Part shown: one piece after another, positions 56,053 through 63,825 of the stretch
Layout of the letters: each line of letters starts with the position of its first letter
Numbering within the stretch: position 1 is the first letter of the stretch
NCBI RefSeq assembly: GCF_002161285.1
Contig: NZ_NFHH01000019.1
Coordinates: forward strand, 1-64,000
Direction: 5' to 3'
Source: Blautia sp. An81
Lineage (GTDB): Bacteria > Bacillota > Clostridia > Lachnospirales > Lachnospiraceae
DNA length: 64,000 bases
The notes under the pieces: generated by a model
Database searches by the model: none
The model's input: only the letters and a program-made list of their open reading frames with translations
What the model was told of the DNA's origin: nothing
Made by a program: the position numbers and the translations under genes

Positions 56053-56091
56053 ATTCGCAGTATTATCGCATTAATCTTTTATCGCGTAAAA
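56053..56091 (-). promoter_or_regulatory. GCGATAA palindromic boxes upstream of brnQ
   Basis: Two boxes, on the minus strand TTTTACGCGATAAAA (56077-56091) and ATTAATGCGATAATA (56061-56075), resemble TTTATTGCGATAAA at 45921-45934 before the other amino-acid transporter. Candidate shared operator; not a motif I can name. Confidence 0.45.
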
Positions 56092-56100
56092 GCAAACAAT

Positions 56101-56136
56101 AAAAAAACAGGTGCCTCAGCCTGAGGCCGAAGCACC
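56101..56136 (-). terminator. Intrinsic terminator upstream of brnQ
   Basis: Minus-strand hairpin GGTGCTTCGGCCT / AGGCTGAGGCACC (56110-56136) followed by seven T residues. It either ends the PadR/DUF2812 transcript or lies in the brnQ leader. Confidence 0.83.
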
Positions 56137-56152
56137 ATTGCTTATCTTCTAT

Positions 56153-56182
56153 ATAATACTCTTGTTTACATGTCTTTGTCAA
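56153..56182 (-). promoter_or_regulatory. Candidate sigma-A promoter before brnQ
   Basis: Minus-strand TTGACA (56177-56182), 18-bp spacer, TATTAT (56153-56158), just after the DUF2812 stop. It reads directly into the hairpin at 56101-56136, so either the hairpin attenuates brnQ or this promoter is not used. Confidence 0.55.
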
Positions 56183-56188
56183 TGCTTG

Positions 56189-57535
56189 TTAAATCTCTCT
56201 TAGCCGTTCCAGGATCACCTCCTGCTGGCTGGCTGTAGGCTCAAAGCTCAGATCTATTTTCAATATTCTGTCTTCCATACAGAGGAGATAGCGGAAGATT
56301 TTCTGTCCTTTTCTGTCAAAAACCGACTGCAAAGCCTGGAGCTCGTTCTTCTCTCCTGTTCCCCAGGAATCCATGGTCTGCCAGTTTTCTCCGCTTCTAT
56401 AAGTTCTTTCCATGGAAGACCTGACAAATCCGTAAAAAGGAGCCAGCTTTACCTTTGTCACCACATATTCCAGATAATATCCCGGAGTCCCCTTTGCTCC
56501 CGACAAAGCCTCATCATAAAGCTGTTCTATCTCCATTCTGGAAAGGAAAGCCGAGCTTTGGATATTCTGGGTATCAATATACCCCTTCCCATTAAACTCT
56601 GGTCCCGCCAGTTCCTGAAGAGTCAGAGGAGTTTCCTGCCCCTGCAAGTGAAATCCTCTCTTTTCATAATAATCCCCGGCTTCAAAAGAACTAAAATAGT
56701 AATAACCATTAAATACCACAAAGAAAATAAGAAAAGCCAGGACAAGATTTACGCCTATGTTTGCTGCAGTGGCAGAGCCTCTGTCCCGCATACGGTTTCT
56801 GATGATATCCTGAAAGTAATAAACGATAAAATATCCTGCCAGTACGGCCAGCACCAGGCCGCCTCCTGCTGTAAAGGCATAAAAAACTACAGCAGCCATG
56901 GTCAAAAGCATAATTATTTTTGAAAGCGCCGGATACCCTTTTGTTGGTGTAAAAGACTGGTCTCTCTTAGCATTTGCTTTTGCCTTCTTATACCAGCGCC
57001 GAAAAGTGATAAATTCCACTGATCCATACACTCCCAGCATAAATCCCGTAAAGGCCAGAGTTAAGCCGCTTCCGTCAGAAAGAGTCCTTGCTCCGTCAAA
57101 ATAAAGGCTCAAGAAGAAATAAATTGTAAGCAGCCAGCCGATCATTCCCAGGATCCCATCTGCAATCCGGAACCTTCTTGAACCATTGCGGATATTCTTT
57201 ACCTGAATATCTGCCTGGGTCTCCAGCGGAACAGGATTTTCCCTTTCATTACAGAAAATCTTCATGGCTCCATGCTCTGCCGCCAGCTCCCATCCCGCTA
57301 TCTGACAGTATTCTTCAAAGGTCAGCTCTTCTCCGGTAGGGGGTGCATAAACCCCGCTTCCCGGAAAATATCCTACTGCGTAGCGGAGCTCTTTTGGTTC
57401 TGACCGGCGGTAGTGCCAGAAAATTCCCATTCGATCCAGGATCCAGCCTTTCCTGGCCATTTTTTCAAAGTGCTGTTCCATTGTGGTATGATCAAAATAA
57501 TAAGTCCATACGAGTTCAAGCTTCCCCCTGCTCAT
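56189..57535 (-). CDS. DUF2812 membrane protein (system 2)
   Basis: A 448-aa protein from the ATG at 57535 (GGAGG 9 nt upstream). The N-terminal DUF2812 part includes HFEKMARKGWILDRMGIFWH and EYCQIAGWELA. Several membrane helices follow and a C-terminal soluble domain ending in EVILERLREI. It starts inside the PadR gene (20-bp overlap), a tighter coupling than in system 1, where the gene order is reversed. Function unknown. Confidence 0.8.
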   Translation of the reverse strand: MSRGKLELVWTYYFDHTTMEQHFEKMARKGWILDRMGIFWHYRRSEPKELRYAVGYFPGSGVYAPPTGEELTFEEYCQIAGWELAAEHGAMKIFCNERENPVPLETQADIQVKNIRNGSRRFRIADGILGMIGWLLTIYFFLSLYFDGARTLSDGSGLTLAFTGFMLGVYGSVEFITFRRWYKKAKANAKRDQSFTPTKGYPALSKIIMLLTMAAVVFYAFTAGGGLVLAVLAGYFIVYYFQDIIRNRMRDRGSATAANIGVNLVLAFLIFFVVFNGYYYFSSFEAGDYYEKRGFHLQGQETPLTLQELAGPEFNGKGYIDTQNIQSSAFLSRMEIEQLYDEALSGAKGTPGYYLEYVVTKVKLAPFYGFVRSSMERTYRSGENWQTMDSWGTGEKNELQALQSVFDRKGQKIFRYLLCMEDRILKIDLSFEPTASQQEVILERLREI

Positions 57536-57851
57536 TTTCCTGCACCTCCATATAGCGGCGGTAATCTGCCGCCTGACCGCATATCCTCTCATACTCTGCC
57601 CGAAGTGCTTCTTTTCCCGCCTCTGTAAGGATATAGCTTTTCCTTCTCCCCTCTACCTTTGTTTCTACGATCATTTCCGCCTGAGAGAACTGGTCCAGAA
57701 GATTATACAGGGTTCCCGGTCCCACGTTCACCCTGCCCTCTGTCATCTCACGGACTCTCTCCATGATATCCATACCGCAGCATTCCTGCCGAAGGCAGAG
57801 AAGGATATAAAACATCTGCTCCGTTAAAGTCTGAAACTTTGCTCTGGCCAT
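57516..57851 (-). CDS. PadR family transcriptional regulator (system 2)
   Basis: A 111-aa PadR repressor from the ATG at 57851, which follows AAAGGAG at 7 nt; the longer ORF would cross the operators. FQTLTEQMFYILLCLRQECC, MDIMERVREMTEGRV and VGPGTLYNLLDQF define the winged helix. First gene of the unit, followed by overlapping DUF2812 gene. Two palindromes around its own promoter indicate autoregulation. Confidence 0.91.
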   Translation of the reverse strand: MARAKFQTLTEQMFYILLCLRQECCGMDIMERVREMTEGRVNVGPGTLYNLLDQFSQAEMIVETKVEGRRKSYILTEAGKEALRAEYERICGQAADYRRYMEVQENEQGEA

Positions 57852-57865
57852 AGCATCGCTCCTTT

Positions 57866-57923
57866 TATCGAATATCGATATTCTTCTTAATTTCATTATA
57901 ACATCGAATATCGATAATAGCAA
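57866..57923 (-). promoter_or_regulatory. PadR-type twin operators and promoter (system 2)
   Basis: Minus-strand -35 TTGCTA (57918-57923), 17-bp spacer, -10 TATAAT (57895-57900). One palindrome (CATCGAATATCGATA, 57902-57916) fills the spacer; the other (TATCGAATATCGATA, 57866-57880) lies between the start point and the Shine-Dalgarno. Same architecture as 48754-48809. Confidence 0.82.
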
Positions 57924-57948
57924 GCTAGACTTTCTAAAAGATTCAGAT

Positions 57949-58338
57949 TTACAGCTCCAGATCCTTTATAAGTTCTCCATATCCGGCATGCTCCCCAATC
58001 TGTTTCATTCCCTCTGCTGCCTCCTCCAGAGAATATCCGTGTTTTCTCAGAAATTCCTCTCCCTTTTCACTGACATATTCATAAAACAGAATAGCCGCCG
58101 CCAGTTCTTCCCGGTTCTTATAATCTATAGATTCCAAAAGCATGTTCTCCGCTTCATTGATCTTCCCCTGGTCTACCAGTCCTGTAAAATCCTCCAGTCC
58201 CTTTCCCGAAACGGAAAACTTATTCTCCTTTGGCAGTTCTACCTGGGTATATTTCTTTCCCAACATAAGAGAAAACAGAACTCTGGCCATCTCTTTTATC
58301 ATACGCATGATATAATCAGCTTCTTCCTCGTAGATCAC
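57949..58338 (-). CDS. DUF6483-like hypothetical protein
   Basis: A 129-aa acidic, largely helical protein, opening EEEADYIMRMIKEMARVLFS and later NREELAAAILFYEYVSEKG. It resembles the DUF6483 family known from Lachnospiraceae; I recall no function. No signal peptide or membrane helix is clear. It overlaps the Xre regulator stop by 4 bp, so the two are co-translated. Confidence 0.7.
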   Translation of the reverse strand: MIYEEEADYIMRMIKEMARVLFSLMLGKKYTQVELPKENKFSVSGKGLEDFTGLVDQGKINEAENMLLESIDYKNREELAAAILFYEYVSEKGEEFLRKHGYSLEEAAEGMKQIGEHAGYGELIKDLEL

Positions 58339-59030
58339 AGTTCCACCTTCTTCCCTTTGTCCCTCTGCTTTTTATTGATACAGGCAAGCCCTCTCAGAAC
58401 CAGGAATCCAACAATTGTAATTCCTACAAAAAATCCTGTGCCCAGACGTACTGCCTCTATTCTTTCTGCTCCCATTTTCAGTATACAGCAGCCGTACAAT
58501 ACTGAAAAAAATCCCCCGCAAAGGATACTGACTACCAAATCTGTAAGCCATAGCTTCTTCTCAGTTCTTCTCTCCCACAGTCCATTATATAGGATCAGTG
58601 CCAGATATACGATTCCTCCGATAATGACTGCTGCCGTCTCTCCTGCCGCCCTTCCCAGGTCTGCAGTCAATGCCATCTGTATTACAATAGCAATTACACA
58701 GACAGAAAACATTAGCATAAAAGCTGCATTCCCTGCCTTTGCCTTCTTTTCCTTTTCCAGCTCGCTGTAATCCGCTGCCTTTAATAAGGTATCCTTCAGT
58801 TTTTTATCCATATCCTCATTTTTCCTTTCTCCGCTGAAAATTTCATCAAGTTCTACATCATAGAATTCTGCAATCTGTACCAGCAGTCCTAAATCCGGCA
58901 TATTGACACCGGTTTCCCAGCGGGAAACTGTCCGTCCCGTTACCATAAAAATTTCACCTGCCTGTTCCTGGGTAAGTCCTTTTTCTTTGCGAAGGGCTTT
59001 CAGAAATGCTCCGATTTTTTTCATGTCCAT
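58335..59030 (-). CDS. Xre family regulator with membrane domain
   Basis: A 231-aa protein from the ATG at 59030 (GAGGAGG 8 nt upstream). The helix-turn-helix is at about 6-60 (LRKEKGLTQEQAGEIFMVTG, RTVSRWETGVNMPDLGLL). Behind a linker lie four hydrophobic segments and a short basic tail, so DNA binding is anchored at the membrane. Overlaps the DUF6483-like gene by 4 bp. The palindrome GACATAAAATGTC (59120-59132) upstream may be its site. Confidence 0.85.
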   Translation of the reverse strand: MDMKKIGAFLKALRKEKGLTQEQAGEIFMVTGRTVSRWETGVNMPDLGLLVQIAEFYDVELDEIFSGERKNEDMDKKLKDTLLKAADYSELEKEKKAKAGNAAFMLMFSVCVIAIVIQMALTADLGRAAGETAAVIIGGIVYLALILYNGLWERRTEKKLWLTDLVVSILCGGFFSVLYGCCILKMGAERIEAVRLGTGFFVGITIVGFLVLRGLACINKKQRDKGKKVEL

Positions 59031-59197
59031 GGCCTTCACCTCCTCTTCTGCCTTCAGGATACATCGCCGAATCAAAAAAAACCAGGACATAAACGGAGAA
59101 ATGAGAAAAAATTATCCAGACATAAAATGTCCTGTTCATATATCCTGTATCTTTTTGATGCTGCATACCTCATTGAGGCATTTCCTGTTCTGGTATA

Positions 59198-59253
59198 AAA
59201 AAAGGACAGCCCCCGTTCCAAGGCAACCTCTCCTTGTTCCAGGCACTATCCTG
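59198..59253 (-). terminator. Probable intrinsic terminator of the CMD gene
   Basis: Minus strand: AGGATAG pairs with CTGTCCT (one G-T pair), with inner CAAGG/CCTTG, followed by TTTTTTT. Lies downstream of the CMD stop at 59294. The middle of the stem is imperfect. Confidence 0.55.
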
Positions 59254-59293
59254 ATGTTCAAAAATTTTATAAATATTTTTTTGCAAAGTTCCT

Positions 59294-59992
59294 TTAGGAA
59301 TCTTTTCTGGCCTCTGCCGCTTTATTGATACAGGTAATAGCGTTGAGGCTCCTTGGATATCCTATATAGGGCAGGCATTGAGATACCACTTTCGTGAGAA
59401 ATTCTTTGTCATTTCCCAGATTCATGTTTCCTCCTGCATGGGCGATGAGCTGAGGTTCACAGCCTCCCTGAGCAGCCAGGAAGCAGAAAGTGATCATTTC
59501 CCTCTGAGCCAGGTTAAGACCTGTACGGGTATAGTAATCTCCAAAGCAGTTGGCAGCCAGCCAGCGGTTGATATGGCCGTTTTTCCAGGCTTCCCTCATT
59601 CCTTCGCCGAAAATGTCCACCTGTGCCTGCACGCCTTTTTCCAGACGGTCTTCCATAGTGGTGGTAGCCTGTCCCTCTAAAGGCAGCTTCACGCCTCTCT
59701 GGGTCAGGATTTCATTAACTGCATCCAGGAAAGGACGGACTCTGCCGATTCCCAGATAGTCCACTGCCTGATAAACTACCTCTTTGATCATTACCGGAGT
59801 AAGTCCTCCATCCAAAGCCCGTGGCACTTCCAGCTTAAACTCATCGATTCCCTGGCATCCTAAAAGGGTAGCGATGATCGCCATATGGCGGGTGGTTTCT
59901 TCCAGCTGCTGGCCTTCTTCCTGGACTACCTCTTCAAAGGTAAAATGTTCAAAACGTTCTGCAAATTCTGAATCTGTTTCTCTGTAATTCAT
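59294..59992 (-). CDS. Carboxymuconolactone decarboxylase family protein
   Basis: A 232-aa protein with two CMD-like halves: residues about 25-105 (RHMAIIATLLGCQGIDEFKL) and about 135-220 (LAQREMITFCFLAAQGGCEPQLIAH). Some family members are AhpD-like peroxidases, but no paired CXXC site is evident here, so catalysis is uncertain. A GGAGG site precedes the ATG. Next to an aldo/keto reductase, MerR and cupin genes, a grouping seen in stress or quinone detoxification clusters. Confidence 0.83.
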   Translation of the reverse strand: MNYRETDSEFAERFEHFTFEEVVQEEGQQLEETTRHMAIIATLLGCQGIDEFKLEVPRALDGGLTPVMIKEVVYQAVDYLGIGRVRPFLDAVNEILTQRGVKLPLEGQATTTMEDRLEKGVQAQVDIFGEGMREAWKNGHINRWLAANCFGDYYTRTGLNLAQREMITFCFLAAQGGCEPQLIAHAGGNMNLGNDKEFLTKVVSQCLPYIGYPRSLNAITCINKAAEARKDS

Positions 59993-60023
59993 TTTATTAT
60001 CCTCCTGCGATCTATTTATTTTT

Positions 60024-61070
60024 CTATTTTGTCACTATTTTCTGGCTGCCTGTGGACCATACATGCTCCTGTTTTGCTGCAGCCGGTGTATTCTGAGCCA
60101 TTACTCCCACCAGCTTATGGGGAACATAGGCCTCTTCCAGATAATTTTTCTCTTCCTCTGTCAGCACAAGATCCACTGCTTTTGCCGCTCCCTGGATATG
60201 GTGCAGTTTTGTGGCACCCACCACCGGTGCTGTCACCCTGGTCAGCAGCCAGGCCAGAGAAATCTCTGTCATGGATACTCCCCGTTTATCTGCCAGATCA
60301 GCCACCCGGTCAATGATCACCTGATCCTGCTGTGCTGTAGCGTCGTATTTGAACTTTGCATAACTGTCTTCCTCCAGACGCTTGGAAGTCTCTCCCGGAC
60401 GTTTGGAAAGACGGCCTCCTGCCAGAGCGCTGTAAGGCGTCATAGCAATATTGTCCTCCGCACAGAGCTTTGCCATTTCCCTTTCCTCTTCACGGAAAAT
60501 CAGATTGTAATGGCCCTGTATGGATACAAATTTAGGAAATCCTTCTTTTTCCGCCAGGGCATTTGCCTTGGCAAGCTGATAGGCAAAGCAGTTGGAAATT
60601 CCGATATACCTGGCTTTTCCTTCTTTTACGATTCGATTCAGCCCTTCCATAATATCATAAAGAGGTGTTTCGTAATCCCACATATGATAAATATACAGAT
60701 CCACATAGTCCAATCCCAGATTTTTCAGACTGGTATCGATTAATCTCTCAATATGTTCCTGTCCGGTGATACCCTGGCGGATTTCCTCCTGTGTCCGTGG
60801 AAGAAATTTGGTAGCCACTACCACATCTTCACGCTTTGCAAAGTCTCTCAAAGCCCGGCCTACATACTGTTCGCTGGTACCGCTCTGGTACCCTACCGCT
60901 GTGTCAAAAAAGTTCACACCTAACTTCAGTCCTTCTTTAATTATCTCACGGGAATGTTCTTCATCGATGGTCCAGCTGTGCTGCCCGTTTCCAGCTTCTC
61001 CAAATCCCATACATCCCATACAGATACGGGAGACTGTCAGATCTGAATTTCCCAGTTTTGTATATTGCAT
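60024..61070 (-). CDS. Aldo/keto reductase
   Basis: A 348-aa NADPH-dependent oxidoreductase with TIM-barrel fold. Catalytic residues: Asp and Tyr in FFDTAVGYQSG, Lys in VVATKF and His in LYIYHMWD; the cofactor region is VTAPVVGATKLHHIQGA. Substrate unknown. The minus-strand promoter at 61170-61199 with a CAGGT/ACCTG dyad suggests MerR control from the divergent gene. Confidence 0.9.
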   Translation of the reverse strand: MQYTKLGNSDLTVSRICMGCMGFGEAGNGQHSWTIDEEHSREIIKEGLKLGVNFFDTAVGYQSGTSEQYVGRALRDFAKREDVVVATKFLPRTQEEIRQGITGQEHIERLIDTSLKNLGLDYVDLYIYHMWDYETPLYDIMEGLNRIVKEGKARYIGISNCFAYQLAKANALAEKEGFPKFVSIQGHYNLIFREEEREMAKLCAEDNIAMTPYSALAGGRLSKRPGETSKRLEEDSYAKFKYDATAQQDQVIIDRVADLADKRGVSMTEISLAWLLTRVTAPVVGATKLHHIQGAAKAVDLVLTEEEKNYLEEAYVPHKLVGVMAQNTPAAAKQEHVWSTGSQKIVTK

Positions 61071-61169
61071 AAAAGCTTACCTCCCTGTTTTGTCCTGTAC
61101 TGATTTTATTCTCAGTACCTAAAAATCCCTCTGTACACTGAGGGTAATACAGTTTTTTATCTATGTTTA

Positions 61170-61205
61170 ATTATAGTTCCAGGTTCTTTACCTGTCTAAT
61201 GCTTA
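61170..61205 (-). promoter_or_regulatory. Aldo/keto reductase promoter with dyad
   Basis: Minus-strand TTAGAC (61194-61199), 18-bp spacer, TATAAT (61170-61175). The spacer contains the dyad CAGGT-AAAGA-ACCTG (61180-61194). The copy CTGTCTAATGCTTA (61192-61205) is inverted at 61289-61302. MerR control is inferred. Confidence 0.6.
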
Positions 61206-61288
61206 AGTTTTATCTCTGTTCATGCCTTTTTTCTATTTTTCCCGGAAAAGTCTAAAAATATCTTTCAGGCATTTATGATGATTGAATA

Positions 61289-61302
61289 TAAGCATTAGAC
61301 AG
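61289..61302. repeat. Inverted-repeat partner in the akr-MerR intergenic region
   Basis: TAAGCATTAGACAG is the perfect reverse complement of 61192-61205. The two 14-bp blocks are 83 bp apart and lie between divergent genes. Confidence 0.75.
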
Positions 61303-61400
61303 ATTTTTGCAAAGGAACTAAAATATAAGTGTTCAGAGATGGACACCTACATTTATGGTATCAGCGGACAAAAAGTCTGCGGGCAGAGAGGAGTGAAAAG

Positions 61401-61766
61401 ATGACTATCGATGAAGCAAGCCAGCGTTATCACATACCCCTTGAGATTCTTCATGAGTATGAGCGCTGGGGATTATGCGGAGCCGTAAAGAAAGTAATAG
61501 GTTCCTGGCAGTATGATGATACAGACCTGGAACGCCTGAGCATGATCATGACTCTCCACGATATCGGCTTTGAAAGCTCTGAGATAGAAACCTACATGAA
61601 ATTGCTGCTGGAAAAAAGCGACGCAAAAGCTCAGTGTCTGAATATCCTTGAGCGAAAGCGGCAGAGTATTCTGGCGGATATCCACTTCCGTGAAAAGCAG
61701 CTAAGTCATCTGGACTATCTCCGCTACAGCATCCGCAAAAATCAGGATACCAAAAGAACGATTTAA
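61401..61766 (+). CDS. MerR family transcriptional regulator
   Basis: A 121-aa MerR-type regulator from the ATG at 61401 (GAGGAG 7 nt upstream). The winged helix is short and atypical (IDEASQRYHIPLEILHEYER, WGLCGA), followed by LERLSMIMTLHDIGFESSEI and a dimerisation helix. Thirteen bp before the cupin gene, so it is in an operon with it, and divergent from the aldo/keto reductase. Confidence 0.88.
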   Translation: MTIDEASQRYHIPLEILHEYERWGLCGAVKKVIGSWQYDDTDLERLSMIMTLHDIGFESSEIETYMKLLLEKSDAKAQCLNILERKRQSILADIHFREKQLSHLDYLRYSIRKNQDTKRTI

Positions 61767-61779
61767 GGAGGTATTTTTT

Positions 61780-62217
61780 ATGAAGATTCAGGACAAGGAA
61801 ACATTCGATAAGGCAAACGTATTTGGTCTGGGACAGGAAAACTCTGCTTTTGCCCAGTATTTTATTGGAAATTCTTATTTAAATCCTCTGACAAAACCAG
61901 GAGAATGTCCTATCTCTCTGGCAAATGTCACCTTTGAGCCAGGCTGCCGCAATAACTGGCACATCCACCATGCAAAAACCGGCGGCGGACAGATCCTTAT
62001 CTGCACAGCAGGAAGCGGCTGGTATCAGGAAGAAGGCAAAGATCCTGTAAGCCTGGAGCCAGGAACTGTCATTGTAATCCCACCGGAAGTAAAACACTGG
62101 CATGGAGCCAAAGCAGACAGCTGGTTCTCTCATATCGCATTTGAGGCTCCGGGAACAGAAACCAGCAACGAATGGCTGGAAGCTGTAGATGACGATACCT
62201 ATGCCAAATTAAAATAA
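61780..62217 (+). CDS. Cupin domain-containing protein
   Basis: A 145-aa single-domain cupin. Metal-binding motif 1 is NWHIHHAKTGGGQILI, motif 2 GTVIVIPPEVKHWHGA. Such proteins are common next to carboxymuconolactone decarboxylase-like and aldo/keto reductase genes. Enzymatic role unknown. Strong AAGGAGG site. Second gene of the MerR operon. Confidence 0.88.
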   Translation: MKIQDKETFDKANVFGLGQENSAFAQYFIGNSYLNPLTKPGECPISLANVTFEPGCRNNWHIHHAKTGGGQILICTAGSGWYQEEGKDPVSLEPGTVIVIPPEVKHWHGAKADSWFSHIAFEAPGTETSNEWLEAVDDDTYAKLK

Positions 62218-62267
62218 ATAACACCATGGGCCAACAAATAGCTGGTTATGCGAACCGTCAATTCCCA

Positions 62268-62305
62268 TAAGAGCTGCCGTAATTTTGTCTGTGCGGCAGC
62301 TCTTA
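62268..62305. terminator. Hairpin after the cupin gene
   Basis: TAAGAGCTGCCG / CGGCAGCTCTTA, a perfect 12-bp stem 50 bp after the cupin stop. The T tract is weak on both strands. It overlaps the stop of the pseudogene at 62303-62967. Confidence 0.6.
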
Positions 62306-62967
62306 TTCTGTCAAATACCTGCAAACAAGTTTCTCTATGAGCTGCATATCCAATGCTGTCCTTTCTGTCTCAAAAGTAAGGATCAGCCTTTCTCCTGGAT
62401 AGATGTCGTTTTCTTCATAAGCTTGTATTTTTCTTACTGCATTCTGGGCATATATGGGATCATCCATTCTGCCGTCATGCTCCCAGTAAATTTCCTGTCT
62501 TGTTCTTTTCGAGAGAAATGTAAAATCAGGGGTGTTCCCTCCTGAAATTCTTTTCCCTTATATGTTTCGGATATCCAGTCCTTTAGTTGCTGTTCCCATG
62601 TAGGTTCAACCGGTTCGATTAACTTCTGCCTTGTCATATGTTCCTTCAAAAATATCTTCTCAATTTCTTTTTCATCATAATCTCCCGTAATTTTCCTGAT
62701 CTGCCACAGCCTTCTTTCCGTCAGTTTCAATATCTTTTTGTCATAGTCCTTCTGAGCAAGTCCGGAAATCAATTTCTCATTGGTTTTTGCAATGTATTCC
62801 CCACTTTGCTTTCCACCGAGAACACAATGATAATACTGCGTCCATTTCTTGTTGGTAGATAACCGAAGTCTTCCCTGGGGCGCATCCTTCAAACGTTCTG
62901 TAGTTTTCTGAAGAATTTTCTCCAGTCGGTCCTGTTCTTGTAATAACTTTTCCCTAAGACCTGTCAT
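62303..62967 (-). pseudogene. Deletion pseudogene of a Lachnospiraceae hypothetical with nuclease-like C-terminus
   Basis: The 5' frame gives 177 aa (62434-62967), starting after GGGAGG. It reads normally to about residue 146 (EFQEGTP) then goes out of frame. From about 62520 to 62303 a second frame continues with IYWEHDGRMDDPIYAQNAV and RLILTFETERTALDM, then stops. These C-terminal parts fit one family I recall, with a PD-(D/E)xK-like core. The missing part would hold that core, so a frame-changing internal deletion is likely and the gene is probably dead. Confidence 0.72.
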
Positions 62968-63055
62968 ATGAATTCCTCCCTATTTTCACAATGTAAACTT
63001 GAATTTTAATAGTTAACATTTTACTTGTATTTATATCTCTAAAATTAGTATTTTC
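62968..63055. other. AT-rich intergenic sequence with no recognised feature
   Basis: Between the pseudogene start and the tandem array. No ORF, clear promoter or palindrome is seen. Confidence 0.5.
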
Positions 63056-63488
63056 AATATATGAGCCACAGCTATTTTAGGAGTTATACCTTCGAAATCA
63101 GTACTTCTTATATCTAGGCCACAGTAATTTTAGGCTCTATACCTCCGGTATCAGCATTTCTCATATCTGGGCCACAGTAATTTTAGGCTCTATACCTCCG
63201 GTATCAACGATTCCCCTATATGGGCCACAGCAATTCGAGATTCTATACCCCTGGAATCGGCATTTCTCTTATATGGGCCGCAGTAATTCGGGATTCTATA
63301 CCTCCGGTATCGACAATTCTCATATCTAGGCCGCAATAGTTCCGAATTCTATACCCCTGGAATCGGTATTTCTCTTATATGGGCTGCAGTAATTCGGGAT
63401 TCTATACCGATATCAATATTCCTCATATCTGGGCCACAGTAATTCTGAAATCTACACCCCTGGAATCAATATTTTCATATCTAAGCAT
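63056..63488. repeat. 53-bp tandem repeat array
   Basis: The GCC(A/G)CA anchor occurs at 63065, 63118, 63171, 63224, 63277, 63330, 63383 and 63433: seven exact 53-bp steps except the last of 50. Each unit has ATATNNGGGCC(A/G)CAG, then a TATACC-TCC-GGTATC or TATACCCCTGGAATC part. Units are diverged copies. Period is not a multiple of 3 and no ORF runs through it. Confidence 0.9.
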
Positions 63489-63612
63489 ATTTTTCTCTAA
63501 ACTTTATTGTCTGGAATTATTTTGAATATTGGATTTGTGTCAGCAGTATTCCTGCCGTCAGTGAAAAGTAAAATTAAGAAATGAATTTAGATTTAAATGA
63601 AGCTTCTACCTT
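63489..63612. other. Intergenic spacer between the array and the rpsI terminator
   Basis: AT-rich sequence with no ORF or recognised signal. Confidence 0.5.
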
Positions 63613-63645
63613 TGAAAAAATCCCGGAAGCCGAAACTTCCGGGAT
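63613..63645 (-). terminator. Intrinsic terminator of rpsI
   Basis: Minus-strand hairpin TCCCGGAAG / CTTCCGGGA followed by six T residues. It lies 35 bp after the rpsI remnant stop, as expected for the native rpsI terminator left at the site. Confidence 0.85.
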
Positions 63646-63679
63646 AAAAATCTTTTGTAATCGAGCACAGGCTCTTTGA

Positions 63680-63730
63680 TTATCTCTTGGAGAACTGTGG
63701 TGCACGACGTGCAGCTTTGAGACCGTACTT
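63680..63730 (-). pseudogene. rpsI: 3' end of rpsI (ribosomal protein S9) at an attachment site
   Basis: Minus-strand translation gives KYGLKAARRAPQFSKR and a stop, the conserved C-terminus of ribosomal protein S9. Upstream of Lys the frame no longer matches S9 (no ERK motif). So only the last 16 codons are here, beside a tyrosine integrase. This fits the displaced half of an attachment site after integration into the 3' end of rpsI. Confidence 0.8.
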
Positions 63731-63825
63731 CAATCGTCTGAGCGATGATTTTCCTTGATATTCCGGGCTTTTTTGAGCCTCGGCCCCTCGGTTGTCCTAT
63801 TCCTTAACCAAAAAACAGGCCACTT

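Noticed and set aside
63056-63488. CRISPR array
   Set aside because: The repeated units are contiguous and similar along their whole 53 bp; there are no unique spacers and no cas genes nearby.
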